In this document: in pieces, positions 7,045 through 14,584 of the stretch | How positions within the stretch are numbered: position 1 is the stretch's first letter | Layout of the letters: each line of letters opens with the position of its first letter | DNA from: Synergistaceae bacterium | Lineage (GTDB): Bacteria > Synergistota > Synergistia > Synergistales > Aminobacteriaceae | Assembly: GCA_017449135.1 (NCBI GenBank) | Contig: JAFSKE010000011.1 | Coordinates: 1-64,000 of the forward strand | Length of the DNA stretch: 64,000 nt | Direction of reading: 5' to 3' | Notes under the pieces: generated by a model | Told to the model about the DNA's origin: nothing | Seen by the model: the letters and a program-made list of their open reading frames with translations, nothing else | Database searches by the model: none | Position numbers and translations under genes: made by a program

Positions 7045-7521
7045 TTACGCATTAGACTTTGAAATTATATTTCTTTTCTCTAAAATTTTCATCAACGGAA
7101 CTCCGATTATATAACACGCTGCTGCCTCACCAAGTCCGACATAAACACATGTTTCGATTAACGGCGTCTCAATCAGATAATGTAACATTGCCCCGATTAC
7201 TATTGCATTTGAAATTACAGGCCAAAAAGCTCCGACAAAAATATTTTTTGAATATCTCGTTAAGATTGCTGCTACTAATGTCGCAAGCGAACCTAAAGCC
7301 ATATCAACAAGTCCAAACCCGCCGAAAAAATTTGAAAACACACAGCCTACAACCAAGCCTGGAACTGCTTCGGGAAAATACATCGGCAAAAGTGTTAAAG
7401 CCTCCGAAACCCTGCACTGTACAGCCCCATATGAAATCGGTGCAAGCGAGATTGTCAAAACAGAATATAATGCTGCGATTAATGCTGCTCTTGCGATTTT
7501 TTTATTGTAAGAATGATTAAT
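7045..7521 (-). CDS. queT: QueT-family transporter, probably started at a non-canonical ATT
   Basis: QueT proteins are small membrane components of energy-coupling-factor transporters for queuosine precursors. The family core is clear: LAPISYGAVQCRVSEALTLLP, then PGLVVGCVFSNFFGG and a run of membrane helices. An ATG/GTG/TTG start appears only at TTG 7458, inside the first helix. Upstream in the same frame the conserved helix continues (KKIARAALIAALYSVLTIS) to an ATT at 7521, 9 nt after AAGGAG and 2 nt after the priA stop. No ATG, GTG or TTG exists in that stretch. I therefore extend the gene to 7521; ATA at 7527 is the alternative. Translational coupling to priA is likely. Confidence 0.7.
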   Translation of the reverse strand: MNHSYNKKIARAALIAALYSVLTISLAPISYGAVQCRVSEALTLLPMYFPEAVPGLVVGCVFSNFFGGFGLVDMALGSLATLVAAILTRYSKNIFVGAFWPVISNAIVIGAMLHYLIETPLIETCVYVGLGEAAACYIIGVPLMKILEKRNIISKSNA

Positions 7522-7523
7522 TT

Positions 7524-9287
7524 TTATTCGCTCCTTATCGTAATTTTAATAAATCTTCTCTCACGAATGCTAAAATTTTCGTTAAAAATCACTGAAATTT
7601 TTTCCGTTGAATTTTCGTTAATCGTCAAAGGACTCTGCAAATCTCCGGGATCCATGACAAAAATATTTTCACGCTCGAAAACATCAATAATTTTTTCGCG
7701 AATAATTTTATCATCACAGTCAAATTCAATATTAAATCCGTAAGGCGGCAAATTATATTCCTCACGTTCCTTTAATTCAATCGGGAAAAACCTGCTCCAG
7801 CCCCTTAACATTAAATCAGCAAATTTAATCCCTGAGCTTCGAGCCTGAATTAAAATTTTTCTGTCGGAATTTTGATTGCGTCCTTTCCAGTACGAGTCCC
7901 ATAATATCTTGAAGACTTTTAATCTCGTGTTGTAGTCATTCCCGCTTAATTCAAAATCAAGATCAAGCCATGCTATTAACGAAAAATTGATTTTCTCGCA
8001 AAGTTCGAGTCCCCTTCGAGTCGAGATAATTAATCCTTTAGGTTTTGAGCGTGTTTTTTGAGTGTAGACGGAGACGTTGAAACTGTCGAGAAACCTTTTC
8101 GCTATTTTTTCGATTGCCTCAATGCCCGGACGTTTTCCGCTGAAAAATTTGTAACCGCAGTTGCCGCACTTTTCGGGTAAATTTTGAGAATGTCCGCAGT
8201 GTTTGCAGGTTAAAATATTTCCGCCGCCTTCACTTCTCATGACATGGCCGCAATTTTCGCATTTAATCGACTGTCCGCAGTTTTCACAGAACACTTCAGA
8301 GGATTCTCCGAGCCTGTCGAAAATCCATAAGACATTACGACCTTTAATTAATTCACGTTTAGTACGTTTCAAAAGTGAAAAAGTTAATTTTATGTGTCCT
8401 TCGATGCCTTTTTCGTCAGCATTTTCTGAAGTGAACATGTCGGCAAGAATTACGTTATTGCGTTCAGGGAAAAATTTTTCGATCGGATTAGTTCGCTTAA
8501 AAGTACTCAACGAAGGAACGCTCCCCGCCGTAATAAATTCAGCTCCCAAATAAAAAGCCCTTACCCCCGCAAGAGTTCTCGCCGAGATGTTAGGAGTCTT
8601 AATAAAAATATAACTTGGATTAGCTTCGTCATCGACAATAATTTTTTCAGGACTCAAAGGAGCAAATACGGCATTTTGAGAACCTATGACGATTCTAATT
8701 TTTTTTGAGTTTACCAAGTTCCATGTGTTCCATGCTTTAACTCCTGACATTGACTGCCATAAAACACTCTCGGATTTTAAGGAGTCCGGCAAGTCGTTAA
8801 AAAATTTTGCTGCGTCTTCTTTCCGTGAAAATAAAATTAAAGTCCGTTTATTGGTTTTAAGTTCATCGACAAAAAAATTAACCCGCTCATTGTCGAACGG
8901 ATTAAAATAATTTCTCTCGCTGAATTTCCCTATTTCAAATCTTGGCGGAAGAACGATTTTTTCACCGGTTATAATTTGATTCGGCAAAATTCTACGCAAG
9001 ACATTTCCGACACCGCAAAGACACGTTTTTGAAGTCCATAAGGCCATATTCCATAAGTCATAATCTGAAACAAATTCATCGTCAATTATTCCTGAAATTG
9101 GTTTAATTTTAACGTCGGACGATAAATTTTTCGTGAGGCCTAAAATAAATCCGACATACAAAAATTTTCTGACTTCAACAATGACTCTTGCACCTTTTTT
9201 TAGATTTTCGGGAGCGTCATACGTAAATGTTCCGATATTTAATTCAGGGACTGCAACATCAACGAATGACATTACCCAAAACCTCAA
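7524..9287 (-). CDS. priA: PriA-like primosomal protein lacking helicase ATPase motifs
   Basis: PriA reloads the replicative helicase at stalled forks. The 587-residue protein keeps the N-terminal DNA-binding region and the zinc-binding insertion with paired CxxC motifs (CENCGQSIKCENCGH, CKHCGH, CGNCGY, residues ~325-375). The Walker A motif (GVTGSGKTE) is absent: the corresponding region reads KTNKRTLILFSRKED. The DEAH box is VDDEAN, and the SATPS motif is AGSVPSL. It is ~130 residues shorter than typical PriA. It overlaps coaBC by 29 bp and is followed by queT. It probably binds forks or partner proteins without unwinding DNA; helicase-defective PriA relatives are known in other phyla. Confidence 0.8.
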   Translation of the reverse strand: MRFWVMSFVDVAVPELNIGTFTYDAPENLKKGARVIVEVRKFLYVGFILGLTKNLSSDVKIKPISGIIDDEFVSDYDLWNMALWTSKTCLCGVGNVLRRILPNQIITGEKIVLPPRFEIGKFSERNYFNPFDNERVNFFVDELKTNKRTLILFSRKEDAAKFFNDLPDSLKSESVLWQSMSGVKAWNTWNLVNSKKIRIVIGSQNAVFAPLSPEKIIVDDEANPSYIFIKTPNISARTLAGVRAFYLGAEFITAGSVPSLSTFKRTNPIEKFFPERNNVILADMFTSENADEKGIEGHIKLTFSLLKRTKRELIKGRNVLWIFDRLGESSEVFCENCGQSIKCENCGHVMRSEGGGNILTCKHCGHSQNLPEKCGNCGYKFFSGKRPGIEAIEKIAKRFLDSFNVSVYTQKTRSKPKGLIISTRRGLELCEKINFSLIAWLDLDFELSGNDYNTRLKVFKILWDSYWKGRNQNSDRKILIQARSSGIKFADLMLRGWSRFFPIELKEREEYNLPPYGFNIEFDCDDKIIREKIIDVFERENIFVMDPGDLQSPLTINENSTEKISVIFNENFSIRERRFIKITIRSE

Positions 9288-10461
9288 AAGCTATATCTTC
9301 CTTCAAACCTGAGAAAAGAAATTCATTTTTGTCTCTGTCAATCAGTCTTAAAGTGTTAAAGTCAGATTGAAACCCTGAATTTTCAGCTAAGACATCATTC
9401 ACGAGAATATAATCTAAATTTTTTCGCTCAAGTTTAGACACGGCATTTTCGATTAAATTTTGAGTTTCTGCAGCAAAACCGATAAGGATTTTGTCATTTT
9501 TAATTTTTCCGATTTCGGCGGCGATGTCGGGATTTTGAGTTAATTCGAGAATAAAATCGCCTTTCCCTTCACGTTTGATTTTGTGTGCGTGAAATTCTTT
9601 AGCTCTGTAATCTCCTACCGCAGCAGCCATGACAATATAATCTGCCCATTCAAAATTATTTTTGACAGCTTCAAACATTTCCAAAGCAGATTTAACTTTA
9701 ATGACTTCAAAACCGTAAGAATCAATTTCGACAGACCCCGCAATAATTTTAATTTCAGCACCTCTGTACCATGCCGAACGAGCCATTGCGACACCCATTT
9801 TTCCCGAACTTGGATTTGAAATGTAACGAACGGGATCAATATATTCATGAGTTGGCCCTGCAGTGATTAAAACTTTTTTCCCGGCCATGTCGTGAACAGG
9901 AGACAAAACCCTTAAAACTTCCTTCATAATTTCGTCAGGCTCAGGCATTCTCCCACGTCCCGAAATTCCGCAGGCTAAATCACCGTACGAAGGATTTACG
10001 ACAGTTACGCCACGCTTCGATAAAATTTCGAGATTTTTTTGTGTCGAAGGATTATCGAACATGTTTTCGTTCATTGCTGGAAAAACAATCACGGGGATAT
10101 TCGCTGCCGTAAAAGCAGATGTTAAAAGGTTATCCGAAATTCCGTTAGCAAATTTTCCCAAAGTATTAGCAGTACACGGGGCAACGACAAAAATTTCCGC
10201 CCATTGAGTTAAATTTACATGAGGTATTGTGAAATCGAAATCGGAATCCGTGAAAACTTTTCGTCCCGATAAAGTCGAAAGAGTCATGGGAGTTACGAAA
10301 TTTTTAGCGGAGTCAGTCATAATAATTTCGACTTCGCAGTTTAATTTTCGTATTTCCCTGACAAGATAAGGAATTTTATAAGCAGCTATCCCGCCTGAAA
10401 TCCCTAAAAGAATTTTACGCTTCGACTTCCAGTTTTTGTTCTGTTGATTCAGGTTGTTCAA
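9259..10461 (-). CDS. coaBC: Bifunctional phosphopantothenoylcysteine decarboxylase / phosphopantothenate-cysteine ligase
   Basis: CoaBC makes 4'-phosphopantetheine for coenzyme A. The 400-residue length is normal. The CoaC half has GISGGIAAYK at the N-terminus, the substrate loop PAMNENMFDNPS and the active-site Cys in DLACGISGRGRMPEP. The CoaB half begins near residue 190 with VLITAGPTHEYIDPVRYISN and SSGKMGVAMA, and contains AAAVGDYR and IKR. The start overlaps the rpoZ tail by 47 bp. The order rpoZ-coaBC-priA is common in bacteria and supports the assignments of all three. Confidence 0.95.
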   Translation of the reverse strand: MNNLNQQNKNWKSKRKILLGISGGIAAYKIPYLVREIRKLNCEVEIIMTDSAKNFVTPMTLSTLSGRKVFTDSDFDFTIPHVNLTQWAEIFVVAPCTANTLGKFANGISDNLLTSAFTAANIPVIVFPAMNENMFDNPSTQKNLEILSKRGVTVVNPSYGDLACGISGRGRMPEPDEIMKEVLRVLSPVHDMAGKKVLITAGPTHEYIDPVRYISNPSSGKMGVAMARSAWYRGAEIKIIAGSVEIDSYGFEVIKVKSALEMFEAVKNNFEWADYIVMAAAVGDYRAKEFHAHKIKREGKGDFILELTQNPDIAAEIGKIKNDKILIGFAAETQNLIENAVSKLERKNLDYILVNDVLAENSGFQSDFNTLRLIDRDKNEFLFSGLKEDIAFEVLGNVIR

Positions 10462-10798
10462 TTTTTTCTGTTTCTTTTTCCGTGTTTTCAGCTTGTTTAA
10501 CTTCAGTTTTTTCTTTCTGTTCAGTTTGCTCTAATTCTCCTGACTGTTCGTTCTGTTGAGTCTGAGTCTGTTCTTGTTGTTCTTCGTCAGGTTTTTTAGC
10601 ATTAATTGGGCTTGTACCTTCTTCAATTTCGAGCAGGACATCAGAAATAAAACGCTCATTATACGGATTATCTTTATTAAGTCGTTCCTGATCGTTTTCA
10701 CTTTTTTTTCTGGCTTCGGCAGAAACTTTAACGGTGATTTCGTATTTATTATCAGTTCCGCATTTATCAGCGAGCCATTCAAGATCGTAAAATTTCAT
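10415..10798 (-). CDS. rpoZ: RNA polymerase omega subunit with Glu/Gln-rich tail
   Basis: Omega helps assemble RNA polymerase. Residues 1-60 fit a divergent omega: LADKCGTDNKYEITVKVSAEARKKSE, then NERFISDVLLEIEEGTSPI. The remaining ~60 residues are a low-complexity acidic tail of Glu, Gln, Thr and Lys with no fold. The ATG follows GGAGGAAA. The position directly before coaBC and priA is the strongest support, since similarity is weak. The gene usually placed before rpoZ (gmk) is not here; instead an IS1341-type element lies immediately upstream. Confidence 0.7.
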   Translation of the reverse strand: MKFYDLEWLADKCGTDNKYEITVKVSAEARKKSENDQERLNKDNPYNERFISDVLLEIEEGTSPINAKKPDEEQQEQTQTQQNEQSGELEQTEQKEKTEVKQAENTEKETEKIEQPESTEQKLEVEA

Positions 10799-10917
10799 AA
10801 AAAATTATTTCCTCCATAAAGAAATTTATAAATCCAACACATATATTTTAACCTCCTACGCAAGAATTAAGTAGGTGATTTATTTTTTATGCTATTATCA
10901 GTAATGTAAAATTAAAG

Positions 10918-12120
10918 GTGGTGAAAAAATATTTGCTAATCTACAGGGCGTATAAATTCCGAGTTTATCCAAATGCTGAGCAAAAAATAATGTTCGCAAA
11001 AACATTCGGCTGTGTGAGATTTATTTATAACCGAATGCTTGCGGATAAGATTAAGTATTACAAAGAGACAAAAAAGGATCTTCAAATAACGCCAGCACAG
11101 TACAAAATGGAATTTGAATGGCTGAAAGAAGTAGACAGTTTAGCACTTGCCAACGCTCAATTAAATTTACAATTAGCATACAAAAATTTTTTCAGTAAAA
11201 AGCATTCCGGATTTCCAAAATTCAAGAGTAAAAAGGAAAATCGAAGTACGTACACAACAAACAATCAGAATAACAGTATCAGGATTGAAAAAGGAAAAAT
11301 AAAACTGCCCAAAGTAGGATACGTGAAAATAATTCAACATCGCCCAATGGAAGGAAAAATAAAGAGTGTAACAATCGAGAAAACGCCGACGGAAAAATAT
11401 TACGCAAGCATACTTGTTGAAAACGAAAACCAAGTGCAGGAAGTAGAGCTTGAAAAATTTATCGGTCTTGATTTTTCAATGCACGATTTATACGTAACTT
11501 CAGAGGGCGAAAAAGCAAATTACCCGAAATTTTTTCGTAAAAATGAAAAAAAACTGTCAAGAGCATACAGGAAATTTTCACGTAGAAAACTTGGTAGTCA
11601 AAATCGCAACAAAGCCAGGTTAAAAGTGTGTAAAATTCATGAAAGAATCGCATTTCAGAGAAAAGATTTTTTACACAAAAAGTCATATCATTTAGCTGAA
11701 GATTATGATGCAGTTTGTATTGAAACCTTGAATATGAGAGCAATGAGCCGTCAATTAAAATTCGGAAAATCCGTAATAGATAACAGTTACGGAAAATTTC
11801 AAAAGATGCTCGATTACAAATTATATTTTCGAGGTAAAAAACTCGTAAAAATTAATAAATATTATCCTTCAAGCCAGCTTTGCAATAATTGCGGTTATAA
11901 AAATCCCAAAACAAAAAATTTGTCGCTTCGAGAATGGGATTGTCCGAAATGCGGAACACATCATGACAGAGACATAAATGCGGCGATAAATATTCGGGAA
12001 GAAGGAAAACGTACCGTAGGTTATACGGGAAGTAACGCCTGTGGAGAGAGTGTAAGACATGATAATTCATCAAGAATTATTGTGCAGTTCTCGTTGAAGC
12101 AGGAAACTTCAGCCTCTTAA
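10918..12120 (+). CDS. tnpB: TnpB RNA-guided endonuclease, intact
   Basis: TnpB is an omegaRNA-guided DNA nuclease, the ancestor of Cas12. The 400-residue protein keeps every catalytic motif: RuvC-I Asp in FIGLDFSMHDLY (~183), RuvC-II Glu in CIETLNMRAMSR (~268), a zinc finger with CNNCGY and CPKCGTHHDRDINAA, and RuvC-III Asp in the last motif (~351). The N-terminal YKFRVYPNAEQ helix-turn-helix is also present. The start is GTG, with a second GTG adjoining; an extended -10 (TGCTATTAT, 10890-10898) lies upstream. It looks functional, so it could serve omegaRNAs made elsewhere, including the relic at 2255-2392. Confidence 0.93.
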   Translation: MVKKYLLIYRAYKFRVYPNAEQKIMFAKTFGCVRFIYNRMLADKIKYYKETKKDLQITPAQYKMEFEWLKEVDSLALANAQLNLQLAYKNFFSKKHSGFPKFKSKKENRSTYTTNNQNNSIRIEKGKIKLPKVGYVKIIQHRPMEGKIKSVTIEKTPTEKYYASILVENENQVQEVELEKFIGLDFSMHDLYVTSEGEKANYPKFFRKNEKKLSRAYRKFSRRKLGSQNRNKARLKVCKIHERIAFQRKDFLHKKSYHLAEDYDAVCIETLNMRAMSRQLKFGKSVIDNSYGKFQKMLDYKLYFRGKKLVKINKYYPSSQLCNNCGYKNPKTKNLSLREWDCPKCGTHHDRDINAAINIREEGKRTVGYTGSNACGESVRHDNSSRIIVQFSLKQETSAS

Positions 12121-12135
12121 GCTGGAGTATTTCAC
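12005..12135 (+). ncRNA. Predicted omegaRNA of the intact IS1341-type element
   Basis: In TnpB systems the guide scaffold overlaps the tnpB 3' end and the right end of the element. Here the DNA block CCGTAGG...ACGGGAAGTAACGCCT...GTAAGAC is conserved at the nucleotide level with the relic copy, and the end folds into CTTCAGC/GCTGGAG before TTCAC. The guide would be the flanking bases from 12136. The exact 5' end is not visible. Confidence 0.5.
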
Positions 12136-12208
12136 TGCAAAAAAAATTTTTGATGCAACATTTTTTTTCACACGCATAAAATATTTTAATCACTAAAAAA
12201 AATTTATG

Positions 12209-12237
12209 TTTTTGTAGTGGCAAATGTAGTGGCAAAA
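12209..12237 (+). repeat. 29-bp dispersed repeat, copy A
   Basis: A 29-bp sequence containing a tandem near-duplicate of TGTAGTGGCAAA. An identical copy lies at 44754-44782. Both sit in AT-rich intergenic DNA ~90-100 bp upstream of a promoter, here that of the tRNA cluster. It may be the trace of an integrase att site or of a short mobile element. Confidence 0.75.
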
Positions 12238-12313
12238 ATTTATTTTTCTGGGAATTAATTGAGACATGAAAAAATTATTTTTAGGAATTATATCACGAAA
12301 AAAAATTTATAAT

Positions 12314-12341
12314 TTGACACATAAATATTCAAGAGTATAAT
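12314..12341 (+). promoter_or_regulatory. Strong sigma-70 promoter of the tRNA cluster
   Basis: TTGACA at 12314-12319 and TATAAT at 12336-12341, both perfect consensus, with a 16-bp spacer. The predicted start near 12348 is ~25 bp before the first tRNA. Confidence 0.85.
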
Positions 12342-12370
12342 AACACTTCGTCAATACATCACCCTTTCAA

Positions 12371-12461
12371 GCGGGGGTGGCGGAATTGGTAGACGCGCAA
12401 GACTAAGGATCTTGTGACCAATTTAAGTGTCGTGGGAGTTCGATTCTCCCCCTCCGCACCA
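12371..12461 (+). tRNA. tRNA-Leu (AAG)
   Basis: Class II tRNA with a long variable arm. The acceptor GCGGGGG pairs with CCTCCGC (one G-T pair), followed by A and encoded CCA. The anticodon loop CTAAGGA gives AAG on the stem CAAGA/TCTTG. Confidence 0.95.
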
Positions 12462-12464
12462 AAT

Positions 12465-12551
12465 GCCGGGCTGGTGGAATGGTAGACACACGGGACTTAA
12501 AATCCCGAGGGCGTAAAGTCCGTGAGGGTTCAAATCCCTCGTCCGGCACCA
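12465..12551 (+). tRNA. tRNA-Leu (TAA)
   Basis: Class II tRNA. The acceptor GCCGGGC pairs with GTCCGGC, CCA is encoded, and the anticodon loop CTTAAAA on the stem CGGGA/TCCCG gives TAA. It starts 3 bp after the preceding tRNA-Leu. Confidence 0.95.
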
Positions 12552-12572
12552 CTTATAAGAGTGAAACAACAT

Positions 12573-12649
12573 CGCGGGGTGGAGCAGTTTGGAAGCTCGT
12601 CGGGCTCATAACCCGAAGGTCAAAGGTTCAAATCCTTTCCCCGCCACCA
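12573..12649 (+). tRNA. Initiator tRNA-fMet (CAT)
   Basis: The anticodon loop CTCATAA sits on three G-C pairs (GGG/CCC), the initiator hallmark. Position 1 (C) is unpaired with position 72 (C), another initiator trait. CCA is encoded. Confidence 0.93.
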
Positions 12650-12669
12650 AAAATTTTTTTTCATGATAT

Positions 12670-12746
12670 GGCGGTATAGCTCAGTTGGCTAGAGCACGCG
12701 GTTCATACCCGCGTTGTCCCCGGTTCGAATCCAGGTGCCGCTACCA
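12670..12746 (+). tRNA. tRNA-Met (CAT), elongator
   Basis: The acceptor GGCGGTA pairs with TGCCGCT. The anticodon loop TTCATAC on GCGG/CCGC gives CAT, and CCA is encoded. The full acceptor pairing and the absence of the GGG/CCC anticodon stem mark it as elongator. A lysidine-type tRNA-Ile with the same anticodon is less likely. Confidence 0.88.
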
Positions 12747-12786
12747 AAACATTAATTTTTACAATAACTGAAATATAGGTGAGAAT

Positions 12787-13196
12787 ATGAAGAACGATAA
12801 ATGTGAATGGTTGTATACAGATTATGAATCAGGATTAACTGAGGATGATTGGTTGAGACTTTTGAATGAAAAAGATATTTTTAACGAGAATAGTCTTATA
12901 GTAATGGCGTGTATGAAGGATAACGGCGGTGGAGCGACGTGCGCCCAGCTTGCTGCTAAATATGGCAGACATTTTGGTTTCTATAACATGACTTCGTCAA
13001 AATTGGCGAAACGAGTTGCAAAAAAACTAAATGTGCGATTCCGAATGATAATAATGCAAAATATTGGCCTATTCTTTATATTGGCAGATATATTGAAAAA
13101 GGCGAATTAGGAGTATTCCTGTGGAAATTACGTGATGAACTTTCCAGTGCTTTAGACAAAATTGATCTAAGTAATGTACATCTTTATAAAATATGA
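12787..13196 (+). pseudogene. Frameshifted gene resembling the N-terminal domain of McrB-like restriction proteins
   Basis: The frame from ATG 12787 (ribosome site AGGTGAG) runs well to KLAKRVAKKLNVRF, then ends at 13110 in poor sequence. The continuation lies in another frame: PNDNNAKYWPILYIGRYIEKG, then FLWKLRDELSSALDKI, stopping at 13196. Adding one C in the CC of TTCCGAATGAT (~13040) joins them into a protein of about 136 residues. YGxxxxFYNxxSxxLAKRVAK followed by WPxLYIGR and FxWKLRxEL resembles a small domain found in some McrB-type GTPase restriction proteins. A stand-alone remnant or a sequencing error is possible. Confidence 0.6.
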
Positions 13197-13219
13197 ATGC
13201 CGAAAATAATATTGCGGTG

Positions 13220-13260
13220 ATACAGGAAGTTAAAGATTAATACTTCCTGTATGTTTTTTT
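13220..13260 (+). terminator. Intrinsic terminator between convergent genes
   Basis: An 11-bp perfect stem, ATACAGGAAGT (13220-13230) with ACTTCCTGTAT (13242-13252), followed by a T-run. It ends plus-strand transcription and overlaps the last codons of the convergent aminotransferase gene. Confidence 0.85.
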
Positions 13261-14427
13261 CATTCGTTCGAGAGCGTCATTAATATAACGTGTAGGACAT
13301 GCAATATTCCAGCGTTCAAAACCTTCGCCCTGTTCGCCGAAAATGTAACCTTCATCGAAAAATAATTTTGCCTCTTCGTGATTAATGCGTTCAAGTTCTT
13401 TGAAATTTTTTCCGATTGAAAGCCCTCTGCAGTTCAGCCACATTAAATATGTTCCTTCAAGGGGAGTAATTTTGATTTCGGGAAATTCCTGTTTAACAAA
13501 ATTTTCGATTATGTTTTTGTTAGTGTTGATTACGTTTAATGCTTCGTCGAGCCATTGAGAGCAATTTTTATACGCAATTTCGCACGCAAAATAACCGAGT
13601 AAATTACATTTCGGATTAGGATTTGAAAGTTTCAAGGCGTTCAAAAATTTTTCGCGGTGTTCAGGATTGGGAATAAAAATATTTGAAGTCTGAAGTCCAG
13701 CAAGGTTAAAAGTTTTGCTCGGAGCTGTGCAGACAATGCAGTTATCAGCGACATCATCAGACAATGAAGCGAAAACCGTGTGTGTATGTCCGGGCATGAT
13801 TAAATCGAAATGAATTTCATCGGACACAACAAAGACATTATTTTTCAAACAGATTTCGGCGATTCTTGAAAGTTCCTGACGTGTGAAAACTCTTCCGCAG
13901 GGATTGTGAGGGCTGCAAAGGATTAACATTTTTGTGTTTTTGTCGGCAGCTTTTCGTTCAAAATCATCGAAATCAATTTCATATTTTCCGTCATTGTAAA
14001 TTAATTTGTTGTCAACGAGGACTCGTTTAGTCGATTTAATCGCAGTGTACATCGGATAATAAACCGGTGTCATCAACATAACTCCGTCGCCTTCATTCGT
14101 GTAAGTTTTAACGGCGGTGAAAAATGCGTCAACAATTCCGTGAGACGGCAAAATCCATTCAGGTTTAGCGTTCCAGTTGTGCCGGACTTTCAACCAGTTG
14201 CAGACAGTTTCGAGATATTCGGGAGTAGGGTTTTCGTAACCTAAAATTGTTGTCTCGATTTTTTGTTTTAATCCTTCGATGATTTCGGGGGCAGTTGAAA
14301 ATTCCATGTCAGCAACAGAAAACGGGATTATATCGTCGGATTCTTTAACGCCGAAACTTTTTGCTTCGTTCCATTTTCCTGATCCTGAGTTAAAACGTTT
14401 ATTAAAGTTTTCAAAATCGTATTTCAT
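13237..14427 (-). CDS. PatB/MalY-type aminotransferase (probable cystathionine beta-lyase)
   Basis: This PLP enzyme of the fold-type I class cleaves cystathionine or cysteine to pyruvate, ammonia and a thiol. Family signs: FSVADMEFSTAPEI near the N-terminus, SPHNPCGR, SDEIHFDL, and the PLP lysine in CTAPSKTFNLAGLQ. About 397 residues, normal for PatB. I chose ATG 14427 because AAAGGAG lies upstream. The frame extends to 14508, but the extra 27 residues are encoded by the hairpin repeat next door and have no family counterpart. It may feed pyruvate from amino acids alongside the acid-catabolism block. Confidence 0.87.
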   Translation of the reverse strand: MKYDFENFNKRFNSGSGKWNEAKSFGVKESDDIIPFSVADMEFSTAPEIIEGLKQKIETTILGYENPTPEYLETVCNWLKVRHNWNAKPEWILPSHGIVDAFFTAVKTYTNEGDGVMLMTPVYYPMYTAIKSTKRVLVDNKLIYNDGKYEIDFDDFERKAADKNTKMLILCSPHNPCGRVFTRQELSRIAEICLKNNVFVVSDEIHFDLIMPGHTHTVFASLSDDVADNCIVCTAPSKTFNLAGLQTSNIFIPNPEHREKFLNALKLSNPNPKCNLLGYFACEIAYKNCSQWLDEALNVINTNKNIIENFVKQEFPEIKITPLEGTYLMWLNCRGLSIGKNFKELERINHEEAKLFFDEGYIFGEQGEGFERWNIACPTRYINDALERMKKTYRKY

Positions 14428-14452
14428 TAAAAATTCTCCTTTCTTGAAATCA

Positions 14453-14566
14453 ACCTCTCTGTCGATAAATCGACATCTCTCCTTAAAAAGGGGAGACTTT
14501 GTGTTCATTGCATACCCTGCCTCTCCTCATTGAGGGGAGGTGTCCGACTTGTCGGACGGAGGGGTT
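14453..14566. repeat. REP-like compound hairpin repeat, copy 2 (full length)
   Basis: About 114 bp made of AACCTCTCTGTCG...CGACATCTC, TCTCC...GGGGAGA, CTCTCCTCATTGAGGGGAG, TCCGAC/GTCGGA and a closing AGGGGTT. The outer arms AACCTCT and AGGGGTT are also complementary, so the whole element can fold as one cruciform. It is almost identical in plan to the copy at 24949-25066. Confidence 0.85.
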
Positions 14567-14584
14567 ATCTTTCAATATTAATAT

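Larger units (their letters stand above)
10855..12135 (+). mobile_element. IS200/IS605-superfamily element, IS1341-type (tnpB only)
   Basis: The element contains one tnpB gene and no tnpA. The left end has a hairpin CCTAC(10855-10859)/GTAGG(10871-10875). The right end has a 7-bp hairpin CTTCAGC/GCTGGAG at about 12108-12127 and closes in TTCAC (12131-12135), the same pentamer that ends the relic at 2392. No target-site duplication or terminal inverted repeats are expected for this family. Without tnpA it would need a transposase in trans to move. Confidence 0.8.

Noticed and set aside
10799-12135. Prophage or integron near the tRNA cluster
   Set aside because: No integrase, structural or att-flanked genes besides the small IS; the tRNAs have an ordinary promoter.
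12209-12237. CRISPR-like array from the tandem TGTAGTGGCAAA units
   Set aside because: Only two short units, no spacers and no cas genes; treated as a dispersed repeat.
13237-14508. Longer aminotransferase start at 14508
   Set aside because: The extra residues are encoded by a hairpin repeat, and a good ribosome site precedes ATG 14427.
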